Of a stretch of DNA of 35,528 nt, positions 1-8,426 are shown one piece after another (position 1 is the stretch's first letter; the number at the start of each line of letters is the position of its first letter). The stretch comes from Candidatus Rokuibacteriota bacterium (GTDB taxonomy: Bacteria > Methylomirabilota > Methylomirabilia > Rokubacteriales > CSP1-6). Below the pieces are notes generated by a model. That model was not told where the DNA came from and made no database searches. It saw only the letters and a list, made by a program, of their open reading frames with translations. Where the stretch lies: the NCBI GenBank assembly GCA_003220675.1, contig QHTD01000060.1, positions 1 through 35,528 of the forward strand, given 5' to 3'. The position numbers and the translations under genes were made by a program.

Positions 1-420
1 GGCGCCGACCTGCTCGATGGCCTCCAGAATGCCCGCCAGCGTCTGCGGTTCGAGGGACAGGACCGTGCGCGTGCCCGGCAGCGCGACATCGAGCCGGTGC
101 ACCGCCTTCGCCACCTCCTCATACGAGATGGCGCACACGTCGCAGAGCTCCTGGGTCAGGATCAGGTCCGGCTCGAGCCGCTCGAGCAACGCCTGATCCA
201 GCGTGTAGATGCTGCTGCCGCTGTGGGCAGCCGCCGTGACGTGGTTGTGGATCTCGCGACTGCTGGCCTGCCCCTGATCGACGCGGCTGCGCGTGATAAC
301 GGGAACCTCGCGCAGCCCGGGGGGGAGATCACACTCGTGAGTGACGGCGACGAGCTGATCGCCGAGGCCCAGGGCCAGGACGATGTCCGTCGCGCTCGGC
401 AGCAGCGAGCAGATGCGCAT
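1..420 (-). CDS. BtuF-like cobalamin/Fe-siderophore substrate-binding protein without signal peptide, 3' end truncated by window edge
   Basis: Own translation of minus strand from ATG (418-420): MRICSLLPSATDIVLALGLGDQLVAVTHECDLPPGLREVPVITRSRVDQGQASSREIHNHV...LEPDLILTQELCDVCAISYEEV; no stop before the edge. Not in the ORF track. Confidence 0.8.
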   Translation of the reverse strand, partial: MRICSLLPSATDIVLALGLGDQLVAVTHECDLPPGLREVPVITRSRVDQGQASSREIHNHVTAAAHSGSSIYTLDQALLERLEPDLILTQELCDVCAISYEEVAKAVHRLDVALPGTRTVLSLEPQTLAGILEAIEQVGA

Positions 421-436
421 GCGGGTCTTCCTCCGT

Positions 437-1261
437 CTACACGTGGCCAGCGACGCCGCGGCCGTACAGCAGCCGCACGCGGGGCGGGCCGGTCCCGGCA
501 TCCGTGTCCACACGCACCGCGCAGCCGTACACCGACGCGATCAACGACTCGTCGAGAACCTCGGCAGGCGCGCCGAGCCGCGCGACCCGTCCATCGGCGA
601 GCAGCAGCAGGCGATCGGCGACTTCGGCTGCCAGGTTCAGATCGTGGGAGACGAGCAGGACCGTCAGGCCCCGCTGCCGGTTGAGGCGCCGCAAGAGCGC
701 GGCCGTCTCCGCCTGGTAGCGGAGGTCGAGGTGCGCGGTCGGCTCGTCCAGGACGAGCAGGCGCGGCTCCTGGGCCAGCGCCCGTGCGATGATCGCCCGC
801 TGGGTCTCGCCGCCGCCGAGCGACGCGAGCGCCAGCGGCGCGAGGTCGAGCACGCCTGTCGCGTCCATCGCGGCGCGCGCGGCTCGCACGTCCGCCGGAT
901 TCTCGAAGTAGCGCCCAGGGGCGTGCGGGTAGCGACCCATCAGCACCAGCTCCTCGACCGTGAACGGAAAGTCCCGCGATACGCCCTGTGGGACGACGGC
1001 GATCCGGCGCGCGAGCGCTGCCCGTCCCCAGTCGCGCAGTCGCTTGCCCTCGAGCGCGATCTCGCCTTCTCCGGGTTCGAGCACGCGCGTGAGGAGCCGG
1101 ATCAGCGTGGTCTTGCCGGAGCTGTTCGGACCGATGACGCCGACGATCTCGCCCGGCGCGATCGCGAAGGAGAGATTCGCAAGCCTGAACGGGCGCGCGC
1201 GGTACTTCGCCGACGCGGGATACGCGAAGCCGACGGCGCGGAACTCGGCGAGCGCGGTCAC
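437..1261 (-). CDS. btuD: ABC transporter ATP-binding protein, cobalamin/Fe3+-siderophore type (BtuD/FecE-like)
   Basis: Walker A GPNSSGKTT, signature LGGGETQRAIIARAL, Walker B LLVLDEPTAHLD; adjacent to BtuC-like permease. Confidence 0.92.
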   Translation of the reverse strand: MTALAEFRAVGFAYPASAKYRARPFRLANLSFAIAPGEIVGVIGPNSSGKTTLIRLLTRVLEPGEGEIALEGKRLRDWGRAALARRIAVVPQGVSRDFPFTVEELVLMGRYPHAPGRYFENPADVRAARAAMDATGVLDLAPLALASLGGGETQRAIIARALAQEPRLLVLDEPTAHLDLRYQAETAALLRRLNRQRGLTVLLVSHDLNLAAEVADRLLLLADGRVARLGAPAEVLDESLIASVYGCAVRVDTDAGTGPPRVRLLYGRGVAGHV

Positions 1262-2277
1262 AGCGTACCCCGGTAGCGCGTGCGGAGGAGATAGACGAAG
1301 AAGGGCGCGCCACAGAACGAGGTGATCACACCGACGGACAGCTCCGCCGGCGCCACGACGTTGCGCGCGACCGTGTCGGCGACCAGGAGGAAGATGGCGC
1401 CGCCCACGAGGGACGTCGGCACGAGGAGTCGGTTGTCGGGCCCGAGCAGCATCCTGAGCGTGTGCGGGACGACGAGCCCGACGAAGCCGATGGGTCCCGC
1501 GAAGGCGACGACGCTCGCGGTGAGGAGCGCCGCGCCGGTGAAGATCATGAGCTTCAGGCGCTCGGCGTTCACGCCGAGCTGCTGCGCCGACTCCTCGCCG
1601 AGGGCCAGGAGGTTCAGCTCGCGCGCGTGGCTCAGCACGAGCCCGAATCCCGCCGCGAGGAGAAGCGCAAAGAGCCCGAGCGCGCCCGGCGGGATCGGCG
1701 CGAGGTTGCCGAGGAGCCAGTGGATCACGCCGCCGAGCCGGTTGAAGTCGAGGAGCGAGATGATCACGGTGATCGCGGAGGCGAAGAAGATCCCGACGAT
1801 GACGCCCGCGAGAAGGAGCGTCTGGATCTGGATCGCCGCCCGGCCCACCGCGGCGATCAGGTAGACGGCGGCCGCCGCCAGAAGGGCGCCGGCGAAAGCG
1901 AAGCCGGTCAGCCCCACCGCCTCGACCACCGTGAGCCCGAGCCCGAAACTCTGGCCGATGACGACGCCGAACGCGGCGCCGCCCGAGATGCCGAGCACCG
2001 AGGGCTCGGCGAGCGGGTTGCGCGTGAGCGCCTGGAACGCGACCCCGGCGACCGCGAGCGCCCCGCCCGCCAGCGCCGCCACGGCGATTCGGGGCAGGCG
2101 GATCGAGAGGGTCACGACGCGCTCGACCGACTCGGCGGCCGCGCGCCCCGTCACGGCGCCGATCACGGCGCCGGGCGAGATCGCAGCGCTCCCGAGGAAG
2201 AGCGCCGCGGCGGCGACGGCCACGAGGAGCCCGACGAGCCCTCCCAGCACGAGAGCAAGCCGTCCCTGCGGACTCAC
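1258..2277 (-). CDS. btuC: ABC transporter permease, BtuC/FecCD family
   Basis: Polytopic FecCD pattern (RLPRIAVAALAGGALAVAGVAFQALTRNPLAEPSVLGISGGAAFG). Start placed at GTG 2275-2277, overlapping the upstream stop; the ORF-track start at 2616 is too far upstream. Confidence 0.92.
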   Translation of the reverse strand: MSPQGRLALVLGGLVGLLVAVAAAALFLGSAAISPGAVIGAVTGRAAAESVERVVTLSIRLPRIAVAALAGGALAVAGVAFQALTRNPLAEPSVLGISGGAAFGVVIGQSFGLGLTVVEAVGLTGFAFAGALLAAAAVYLIAAVGRAAIQIQTLLLAGVIVGIFFASAITVIISLLDFNRLGGVIHWLLGNLAPIPPGALGLFALLLAAGFGLVLSHARELNLLALGEESAQQLGVNAERLKLMIFTGAALLTASVVAFAGPIGFVGLVVPHTLRMLLGPDNRLLVPTSLVGGAIFLLVADTVARNVVAPAELSVGVITSFCGAPFFVYLLRTRYRGTL

Positions 2278-3167
2278 TTGAACGCCTCGGGGTGGATCGC
2301 GCGCGCGAGCTGCTCGAGGCCGTCCACGACGCGCGGACCGTAGCGGTGGAGGAGGTTCCCGTCCACGCGGTGGAGCCGTCCAGCGCGGATCGCGGGCAGG
2401 CTCGTGAGGCGCTGCCACTTCGTCTCGTCGATCGGCCCGGTGTTCGCGCCGTGGTTGGCGAGGAGGATCACCTCGGGCGCCTTCGCCACGGCCGCCTCGA
2501 GGCTGTAGCGCGGGTACGCGTCCGCCTCGCCCGCGGTGACGGGCTCCCCGCCGGCGAGCCGGATCAGCTCGGTCACGAGCGCCGTGCGCCCCGGGACGAT
2601 GAGCGGCTCGGGCCACAGCACGTAGAGGACGCGCGGCCGCGGCTGCGGCGCGACCGCGCGTTTGACCGCCTCGATGCGCCGCTCGAGGCGCGCGAGCACG
2701 GGGCCCATCGCGCGCTCGCGCCCGGTCAAGGCACCGAGCCGCGCGATGAGGTCGGTGACGTCGCTCACGAGGTGGGCGGCGACGAGATACGTCGGGATGC
2801 CGAGGCGCTTGAGCTGGGCGAAGGTTTCCTCGCTGTTGCCTTCGGTCGTCGCGATCACGAGGTCGGGCTTGAGCGCGACGATCGCCTCGAGGTTGGGATT
2901 GACCATGCCGCCCACGCTCGGCCGCTGGCGTGCCGCCGGCGGGTAGTCGCAGAAGTCGGTCACGCCGACCAGCCGCTCCTCGGCGCCGAGCGCGTAGAGG
3001 ATCTCGGTGACGCTCGGGACGAGCGAGACGATGCGCGCGGGCGGCGCCGCGAGCGTCACCTCGCGACCGAGCATGTCGCGCGCCGAGAACGCGGCGGCGG
3101 GCGGGGCGACCGCAAGGAGGACCCCGACGGCGAGGGCGGGCGCTCTCACGCGCGCGACCCGGCGCAC
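2274..3167 (-). CDS. btuF: Periplasmic cobalamin-binding protein (BtuF-like) with signal peptide
   Basis: Signal peptide RAPALAVGVLLAVAPPAAAFS, then PARIVSLVPSVTEILYALGAEERLVGVTDFCDYPPAA. Confidence 0.9.
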   Translation of the reverse strand: MRRVARVRAPALAVGVLLAVAPPAAAFSARDMLGREVTLAAPPARIVSLVPSVTEILYALGAEERLVGVTDFCDYPPAARQRPSVGGMVNPNLEAIVALKPDLVIATTEGNSEETFAQLKRLGIPTYLVAAHLVSDVTDLIARLGALTGRERAMGPVLARLERRIEAVKRAVAPQPRPRVLYVLWPEPLIVPGRTALVTELIRLAGGEPVTAGEADAYPRYSLEAAVAKAPEVILLANHGANTGPIDETKWQRLTSLPAIRAGRLHRVDGNLLHRYGPRVVDGLEQLARAIHPEAFK

Positions 3168-4540
3168 GCGGCGACGAAGGCGCGCGGCAGCTCGGGGTTC
3201 GAGGCGAAGTGGAGGTGGATGTAGCTCATGAGCGTTCGGCCGACGAGATAGCCTTCCGCGCGCGCGGGCGCGCCGCGCTGGGCGACCCGGTAGACACGCT
3301 CGATCCCTGCCGGCACCGGGTCGAGGGTCGAGTAGTGGAACTCATGGCCGCGGGCGACGGCACGCGCGGGCCCGATCGGTGTGTCGCGCGTGAGCACGAC
3401 TTCCGCGTAGCCGAGCGCCATGCGTCGCGGTTCCAGCCTGACGGCGGCGGGGAGCACGCCCACCATCGGATGGGCCACGCCGTCGGCGTCCCCCAACGTT
3501 TCGGCGAGGTACATGAGGCCGCCGCACTCGGCATAGACCGGCCGCCCCGCCTCGGCGAACCGCCTCACCGCCTTCCGCATCGCGGCGTTCTCGGCGAGCC
3601 GCCGCGCGTGGAGCTCGGGGTAGCCGCCGCCGAAGTAGAGGCCATCCACGTCCGGGAGCTCAGAGTCGCGGAGGGGGCTCCAGAACACGAGCTCGGCGCC
3701 CGCCTCGCGAAGCAGGTCGAAGTTCTCCGCATAGTAGAACTGAAACGCCGCGTCGCTCGCGACGCCGATTCGAACAGGTCGGGAGGGGGCCGCCTCCCTC
3801 TGCTCGGTACTACACTCGCCCGGGAGGCGGCCCCCTCCCGACCCGATCGCCAGCGGGGTCGCGAGCGAAAGCAGGCGGTCCAGATCCACAGAGCGCTCGA
3901 CGGCATCGGCGAGACGGCGGAGCTTTCCGGCATCGAGCACTCCCTCCGCCGCCGTCACCAACCCGAGGTGCCGTTCCGGGAGCGTCAGCGTCTCATCGCG
4001 GGCGACGGCGCCGAGCGGTGTCGCGCGGCACGTGGCGGCGATCGCGTCGAGCACCATCCGGCCGTGGGCATCACCGCCCACGCGATTGACGATGACGCCG
4101 GCCAGGTTCAGCGCCGGATCGAAGCTCTCGAAGCCACGAACCACCGCTGCGGCACTGCGAGCGGACGCCCAGGCGTCCACCACCAGCACGACGGAAGCGC
4201 CCAGCCACTTCGCGATCTGCGCCGTCGAGCCCTCCTCGCTCGTGCCGTCGATCCCGTCGAAGCACCCCATCACGCCCTCGGCCACGGCCAGGTGCGCGTC
4301 CTGGGACTGGCGAGCGACGCACGCCTGCACCGCCCGGTATCCGCACATCCAGCCGTCGAGGTTGTACGACGGGCGCCCAGTTGCGAGCGCGTGGAAGCCC
4401 GGATCGATGAAGTCGGGCCCCACCTTGAACGCCTGCACCCGGAGGCCGCGCGCTCGCAGCGCTTCGAGCAGGCCGAGCGTGATCGAGGTCTTGCCCACGC
4501 CGCTCGCCACCCCTGCGACGACGATCACACGCGTTGTCAT
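3146..4540 (-). CDS. cobB: Cobyrinate a,c-diamide synthase (CobB/CbiA)
   Basis: MTTRVIVVAGVASGVGKTSITLGLLEAL...GPDFIDPGFHALATGRPSYNLDGWM and GATase domain YFGGGYPELHA, YAECGGLMYL. Start set at ATG 4538-4540. Confidence 0.93.
   Translation of the reverse strand: MTTRVIVVAGVASGVGKTSITLGLLEALRARGLRVQAFKVGPDFIDPGFHALATGRPSYNLDGWMCGYRAVQACVARQSQDAHLAVAEGVMGCFDGIDGTSEEGSTAQIAKWLGASVVLVVDAWASARSAAAVVRGFESFDPALNLAGVIVNRVGGDAHGRMVLDAIAATCRATPLGAVARDETLTLPERHLGLVTAAEGVLDAGKLRRLADAVERSVDLDRLLSLATPLAIGSGGGRLPGECSTEQREAAPSRPVRIGVASDAAFQFYYAENFDLLREAGAELVFWSPLRDSELPDVDGLYFGGGYPELHARRLAENAAMRKAVRRFAEAGRPVYAECGGLMYLAETLGDADGVAHPMVGVLPAAVRLEPRRMALGYAEVVLTRDTPIGPARAVARGHEFHYSTLDPVPAGIERVYRVAQRGAPARAEGYLVGRTLMSYIHLHFASNPELPRAFVAACAGSRA
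3777..3843. repeat. Perfect inverted repeat (22-bp arms, 23-nt loop) inside cobB
   Basis: GGTCGGGAGGGGGCCGCCTCCC ... GGGAGGCGGCCCCCTCCCGACC. Confidence 0.92.
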
Positions 4541-5661
4541 CGGCCCCGTTCGAGCGCCGGCTTCGCCGGCGCAATCCTGTCGCTGGGGGTGGCTTCGGAG
4601 GGGGCCACCGAGGCCCCCTCCGAGGTACTCACGCCCGCGGACTTGAACGTGGCCATCTCGCTCCAGATCAGGGCGGCGGCGCGCGCCAGGTGAATGAACA
4701 GCGCGGCGCCCGTCCCCTCCCCGAGACGCATCTCGAGGTCGAGGTAGGGCGTGAGCCCGAGGCGCTCGAGGATCACCGCGTGGCCCGGCTCGGCCGAGCG
4801 GTGGGAGGCGAAGAGCGCGTGGCGCGCGTCGGGGGCGAGCGTCACGGCGGCGAGAGCCGCAGCGCCAGCGATGAAACCGTCGAGGACCACGGGCACGCGG
4901 CGGGCGGCGCCGACGAGGATCACGCCGACGAGCCCGGCGATCTCGAAGCCGCCGACCCCGGCGAGGACGTCCACGCCGTCGCCCGGATCGGGGGCGTTCA
5001 CGGCGAGCGCGCGGCGGACGACGTCCACCTTGCGGGCGAACGCCGTGTCGTCCACGCCGGTGCCGCGACCTGTGACTCGCTCGGGGGCCGCGCCGGTGAT
5101 CGCCGCGGTGATCGCGCTCGCCGCGGTGGTGTTGCCGATCCCCATCTCGCCGGTGGCCAGAAGGTCGGCTCCCGCGTCCAGCGCTCGCTCGGCGAGCCGC
5201 GCTCCGGTCTCGATCGCGCGCACGGCGTGCTCGCGCGTCATCGCCGGACCGCGCGCCATATTCGCGGTGCCGGGCGCCATCGGGCATGAGACGAGCTCCG
5301 GCGAGCCCGGGATCGGGTTGGCCACGCCGAAGTCGGCGACGACGACGCGCGCCCTCGCCTGGCGCGCGAGGACGTTCACCGCGGCTCCGCCCCGCAGGAA
5401 GTTTTCGACCATCTGCGCGGTCACGACCTGAGGATAGGCGCTGACGCCCTCGGCGACCACGCCGTGGTCGGCTGCGAAGGTGAAGATCACCGGTCGCTCG
5501 ACGCACGGCGTCCCGTCCCGCAACACGGCGAGGCGCGCCGCGATCTCCTCGAGCCGCCCGAGGCTTCCGGGCGGCTTGGTGAGGCTATCGAGGTGACGCT
5601 GCGCCTCCGCGAAGGCGTCGGCCGGCGGCGCGGCGATCGCGCTAAGGAGACTGGAGAGCAT
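4537..5661 (-). CDS. cobT: Nicotinate-nucleotide--dimethylbenzimidazole phosphoribosyltransferase
   Basis: LDSLTKPPGSLGRLEEIAARL, FAADHGVVAEGVSAYP, GEMGIGNTTAASAI, DGFIAGAAAL; extended C-terminus after MATFKSAGVS. Confidence 0.94.
   Translation of the reverse strand: MLSSLLSAIAAPPADAFAEAQRHLDSLTKPPGSLGRLEEIAARLAVLRDGTPCVERPVIFTFAADHGVVAEGVSAYPQVVTAQMVENFLRGGAAVNVLARQARARVVVADFGVANPIPGSPELVSCPMAPGTANMARGPAMTREHAVRAIETGARLAERALDAGADLLATGEMGIGNTTAASAITAAITGAAPERVTGRGTGVDDTAFARKVDVVRRALAVNAPDPGDGVDVLAGVGGFEIAGLVGVILVGAARRVPVVLDGFIAGAAALAAVTLAPDARHALFASHRSAEPGHAVILERLGLTPYLDLEMRLGEGTGAALFIHLARAAALIWSEMATFKSAGVSTSEGASVAPSEATPSDRIAPAKPALERGR
4548..4623. repeat. Two-hairpin palindromic element in the 3' end of cobT
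   Basis: GCGCCGGC-TTC-GCCGGCGC (4554-4572) and TCGGAGGGGGCC-ACCGA-GGCCCCCTCCGA (4595-4623). Confidence 0.85.
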
Positions 5662-6220
5662 CGTCTGGCCTCACGGACCCCGCCGGCGGGCCCGGCGTGG
5701 CGACGGCTTTGATCGTGAGCGGCACGCCGGCCACCATCAGCACGACGCGGTCGCACGCGGCGGCGACCCGCTGGTTGACGAAGCCGAGGAGGTCGCGGAA
5801 GCGGAGCCCCATCGCGGTCTCGGGGTGCACGCCCTCGCCCACCTCGTTGGAGACGACCGTGAAGGACGTCGCGCGGCGGCCGATCAACTTGGCAAGCGCC
5901 TCGGCCTCGTCGAGGATCGCGTCGTCCGTGTCGCCGCGCAGGAGGCAATTCGAGACCCAGAGCGTCAGGCAGTCCACGACGACCGCATCGAAGGCGTCCT
6001 CGAGCCCGGTGAGGTGCTGGACGAGATCGTACGGCTCCTCGACGGTCTTCCAGTGGCGGGGACGCTCGGCCCGGTGGCGCGCGATCCGGCGCGCCATGTC
6101 GTCGTCGGCGGCGCGCGCCGTCGCGACGAAGGCGACGCGCCTGGAGAGCGCGGCATCCGAGACGGCGAAGCGGCTCTTACCGCTGCGCGCGCCCCCGAGG
6201 ATGAAAAGCGACGACGCCAT
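5642..6220 (-). CDS. cobU: Adenosylcobinamide kinase / adenosylcobinamide-phosphate guanylyltransferase
   Basis: MASSLFILGGARSGKSRFAVSDA, VVDCLTLWVSNCLL, VSNEVGEGVHPETAMGLRFRDLLGFVNQRVA. Start set at ATG 6218-6220. Confidence 0.93.
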   Translation of the reverse strand: MASSLFILGGARSGKSRFAVSDAALSRRVAFVATARAADDDMARRIARHRAERPRHWKTVEEPYDLVQHLTGLEDAFDAVVVDCLTLWVSNCLLRGDTDDAILDEAEALAKLIGRRATSFTVVSNEVGEGVHPETAMGLRFRDLLGFVNQRVAAACDRVVLMVAGVPLTIKAVATPGPPAGSVRPDDALQSP

Positions 6221-6263
6221 GCTCCGGGTCCTCCCTCGAAGACCGGTGTACTGGTGCGCGCCC

Positions 6264-6430
6264 GGGCAGGTCTCCTGGCTCTCGGATCGTCCTACTCCCC
6301 GCGCCTTCCCGGCCTCGCGGCCAGTGGCTCTCCGGCGGGTTTCGTCCCCGATTACAGTGACGGGGTCGCGGCGGCCTTCAACCGCCTTCCCTGGGCCCTT
6401 CGGGGCATCCCGGGGCGCGAACAACGCGCA
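6264..6430 (-). promoter_or_regulatory. Cobalamin riboswitch upstream of cobU operon
   Basis: Minus strand reads CCAGGGAAGGCGGTTGAA...CGACCCCGTCACTGTAATCGGGGACGAAACCCGCC...AGCCACTGG...GGGAAGGCG...GAGCCAGGAGACCTGCC: recognised conserved blocks including the B12 box (6266-6280). Ends approximate. Confidence 0.95.
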
Positions 6431-6554
6431 GACGGTAGCAGAATCGCGCGCGCTGCGCAACGCGCCCGGCAGGCGCTCCGGCGGCCCGGAACCGCGTTGC
6501 GCGGGTACGCGTTGTAGATCCGCGTGCTATGTTTGCCGACAAGGAGGAGCCGAC

Positions 6555-7388
6555 ATGGAGATGGAGCGGCGCGATTTCTTGAAGCTCACCGCGGGCGCAC
6601 TCACCTACGCGCTCGCCACCGAATCCACCTGGGCGCAGACGACGAAGGTGGAGGTGCAGTGGCTCGGCCAGGCGTCGACCAGGCTCACGACGCTGACTGG
6701 CAAAGTCATCGTGATCGACCCGTTCCTCACGAACAACCCGAAGACGCCGCCCCAGTACAAGAACCTGGACTCGCTCGGCAAGGTGGACGTGATCCTCGTC
6801 ACCCACGGCCACGGCGACCACACGGGCGACGTGAAGGAGCTGGCGGCGCGGACGGGCGCCCCGGTACTCGGTCCCGCAGGGCTCATCGCGACCATGATCG
6901 ACCTCGGCTGGGTCGCGCCCGAGAAGGGCGTTCGCTTCGGCAAGGGCGGCCGCGTGAACCCGCTCGGCCCGCAGGTCACGATCACGCAGGTGCGCGCGGA
7001 GCACTCGTCGGAGGTCACGGTCGTCGATCCCGTCACGAAGAAGAGCACGACCTATCCGGGCGGCGAGCCGTGTGGCTTCATCGTCGAGTTCGAGAACGGG
7101 TTCAAGCTCTACCATATGGGCGACACGGGACTCTTCGGCGACATGAAGCTGATCGGGGAGTACTACAAGCCCGACCTGGTCATGATCCCCATCGGCGGCC
7201 ACTTCGTCATGGACCCGCGCGACGCGGCGTACGCGACGAAGGAGATGCTCCGGCCCAAGTACGCGATCCCGATCCACTACGGGACGTTCCCGGTGCTCCG
7301 AGGCACGCCGCAGGAGTACCAGGGGGCACTCGGTCAGACGACGGTCCAGGTCTTCCCGATCAGCCCGAGCGACAAGCTCACCTTTTAG
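6555..7388 (+). CDS. MBL-fold metal-dependent hydrolase (UPF0173-like) with Tat-like N-terminus
   Basis: MEMERRDFLKLTAGALTYALA leader; VTHGHGDHTGD metal-binding motif; AAGGAGG at 6541-6547 before the ATG. Confidence 0.88.
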   Translation: MEMERRDFLKLTAGALTYALATESTWAQTTKVEVQWLGQASTRLTTLTGKVIVIDPFLTNNPKTPPQYKNLDSLGKVDVILVTHGHGDHTGDVKELAARTGAPVLGPAGLIATMIDLGWVAPEKGVRFGKGGRVNPLGPQVTITQVRAEHSSEVTVVDPVTKKSTTYPGGEPCGFIVEFENGFKLYHMGDTGLFGDMKLIGEYYKPDLVMIPIGGHFVMDPRDAAYATKEMLRPKYAIPIHYGTFPVLRGTPQEYQGALGQTTVQVFPISPSDKLTF

Positions 7389-7408
7389 GAGGACTAGCGG
7401 CCGAGGTT

Positions 7409-7441
7409 TCGGAAGGGGGGCGAAGCCCCCTTCCGAGTCAG
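7409..7441. repeat. GC-rich palindrome between convergent genes, near-identical to 12306-12338
   Basis: TCGGAAGGGGGGCGAAGCCCCCTTCCGAGTCAG; no T-tract. Confidence 0.8.
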
Positions 7442-8373
7442 CTCAGCGCCTCGAGCGGGAGCCCGCGCTCCCGCCACCCCTCGAGCCCGCCCAGGAGCGG
7501 GCGGACGCGCGTCACGCCGTTACCGCGGAGCTTCATCGCCACACGGGCGCTCGTGGCCTCGTTCGGTCAGGTGCAGTAGAGGACGATGTCGTGGTCGCGC
7601 GGGATCTCCCGATGGCGCTCCTCGATCTCCTCCGCGGTGATCCGGAGCGCGCCGGGGATCGTGTACGGGTCCGCCTCGACGTCGAGCGCCGCGCGCAGGT
7701 CGACCACGACCAGGGGCTCGCCCGCGTCGAGCTTCTGCTTCAGCGTGTCGGGGCTGATCCGCGCGACGCGCAGCCGGCGGCTGACGCGCTGGCGCTGGAT
7801 GAACTTGAGCGCCACGTAGCCTACGACGACGACGATCACCGTGGCGACGAGCCAGGCGCCGAGGCGCTCGGCCCGGCCCACCACGGGCTCGAGTGCCTCG
7901 CCGGCGAGGTAGCCCACGCCCGACCAGATCCCTGTCCAGAGCAGCGCCCCCGCGCCACCGTAGAGCACGAAGCGCGCAACGCCCACGCCGAAGATCCCGG
8001 CGAGCGGCGGCGCCACGGTGCTGAGCCCGGGGACGAACTTCGCGATCAGGAGCGAGCGCGTGCCGTGGCGCGCGAAGAGGTTCTCCGTGCGCCGGACGCA
8101 CGAGTCGGGCTCGAGCGAGAGCCTGCAGAGGAGCGCGAGCACGCGGCTTCCGCGCTGGCGCCCGAGGTAGTACCAGATCAGGTCGGCCAGGAGCGAGGCG
8201 ACCGTTGCGATCACGAGCGCGAGCAGGAGATTGATGCGCCCCGTCCCCGCGAGCGCGCCCACGGCGAGCAGCGTCGGCACCGCGGGGATCGGCAGGCCCA
8301 CCTGCTCGGCGAAGACGAAGCCAAATAGCACGAGGTAGCCATACTCCGTAAGGAACTGGAGCGTATCGTGCAT
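7438..8373 (-). CDS. DedA-family membrane protein fused to C-terminal rhodanese domain, with in-frame TGA at 7567-7569 (candidate selenocysteine)
   Basis: ORF track stops at ...HDIVLYCT; translation past TGA continues PNEATSARVAMKLRGNGVTRVRPLLGGLEGWRERGLPLEALS* to a TGA stop at 7438-7440, completing a rhodanese domain. Confidence 0.8.
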
Positions 8374-8426
8374 GGCCTTCTGATGGCGGCGCGCCGCTCC
8401 AGGATTCGCGCGCCCGTCCGGGAATG

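Noticed and set aside
162-1313. Long overlapping ORFs on alternative frames across the window (e.g. 162..1313 -, 3209..4693 +, 17063..19198 +, 27674..29134 -)
   Set aside because: Arg/Ala/Gly-rich translations without recognisable domains, antisense or out of frame to genes with clear family motifs; expected in high-GC DNA.
7409-7441. Classical Rho-independent terminator at the hairpin between convergent genes
   Set aside because: Strong stem but no T-tract on either strand; near-identical copy elsewhere favours a repeat family.
7567-7569. Simple nonsense mutation/pseudogene explanation for the DedA-rhodanese TGA
   Set aside because: Not excluded, but less favoured: the downstream frame is intact and domain-like, the stop is TGA exactly at an active-site-loop Cys position, and a plausible SECIS-like hairpin follows.
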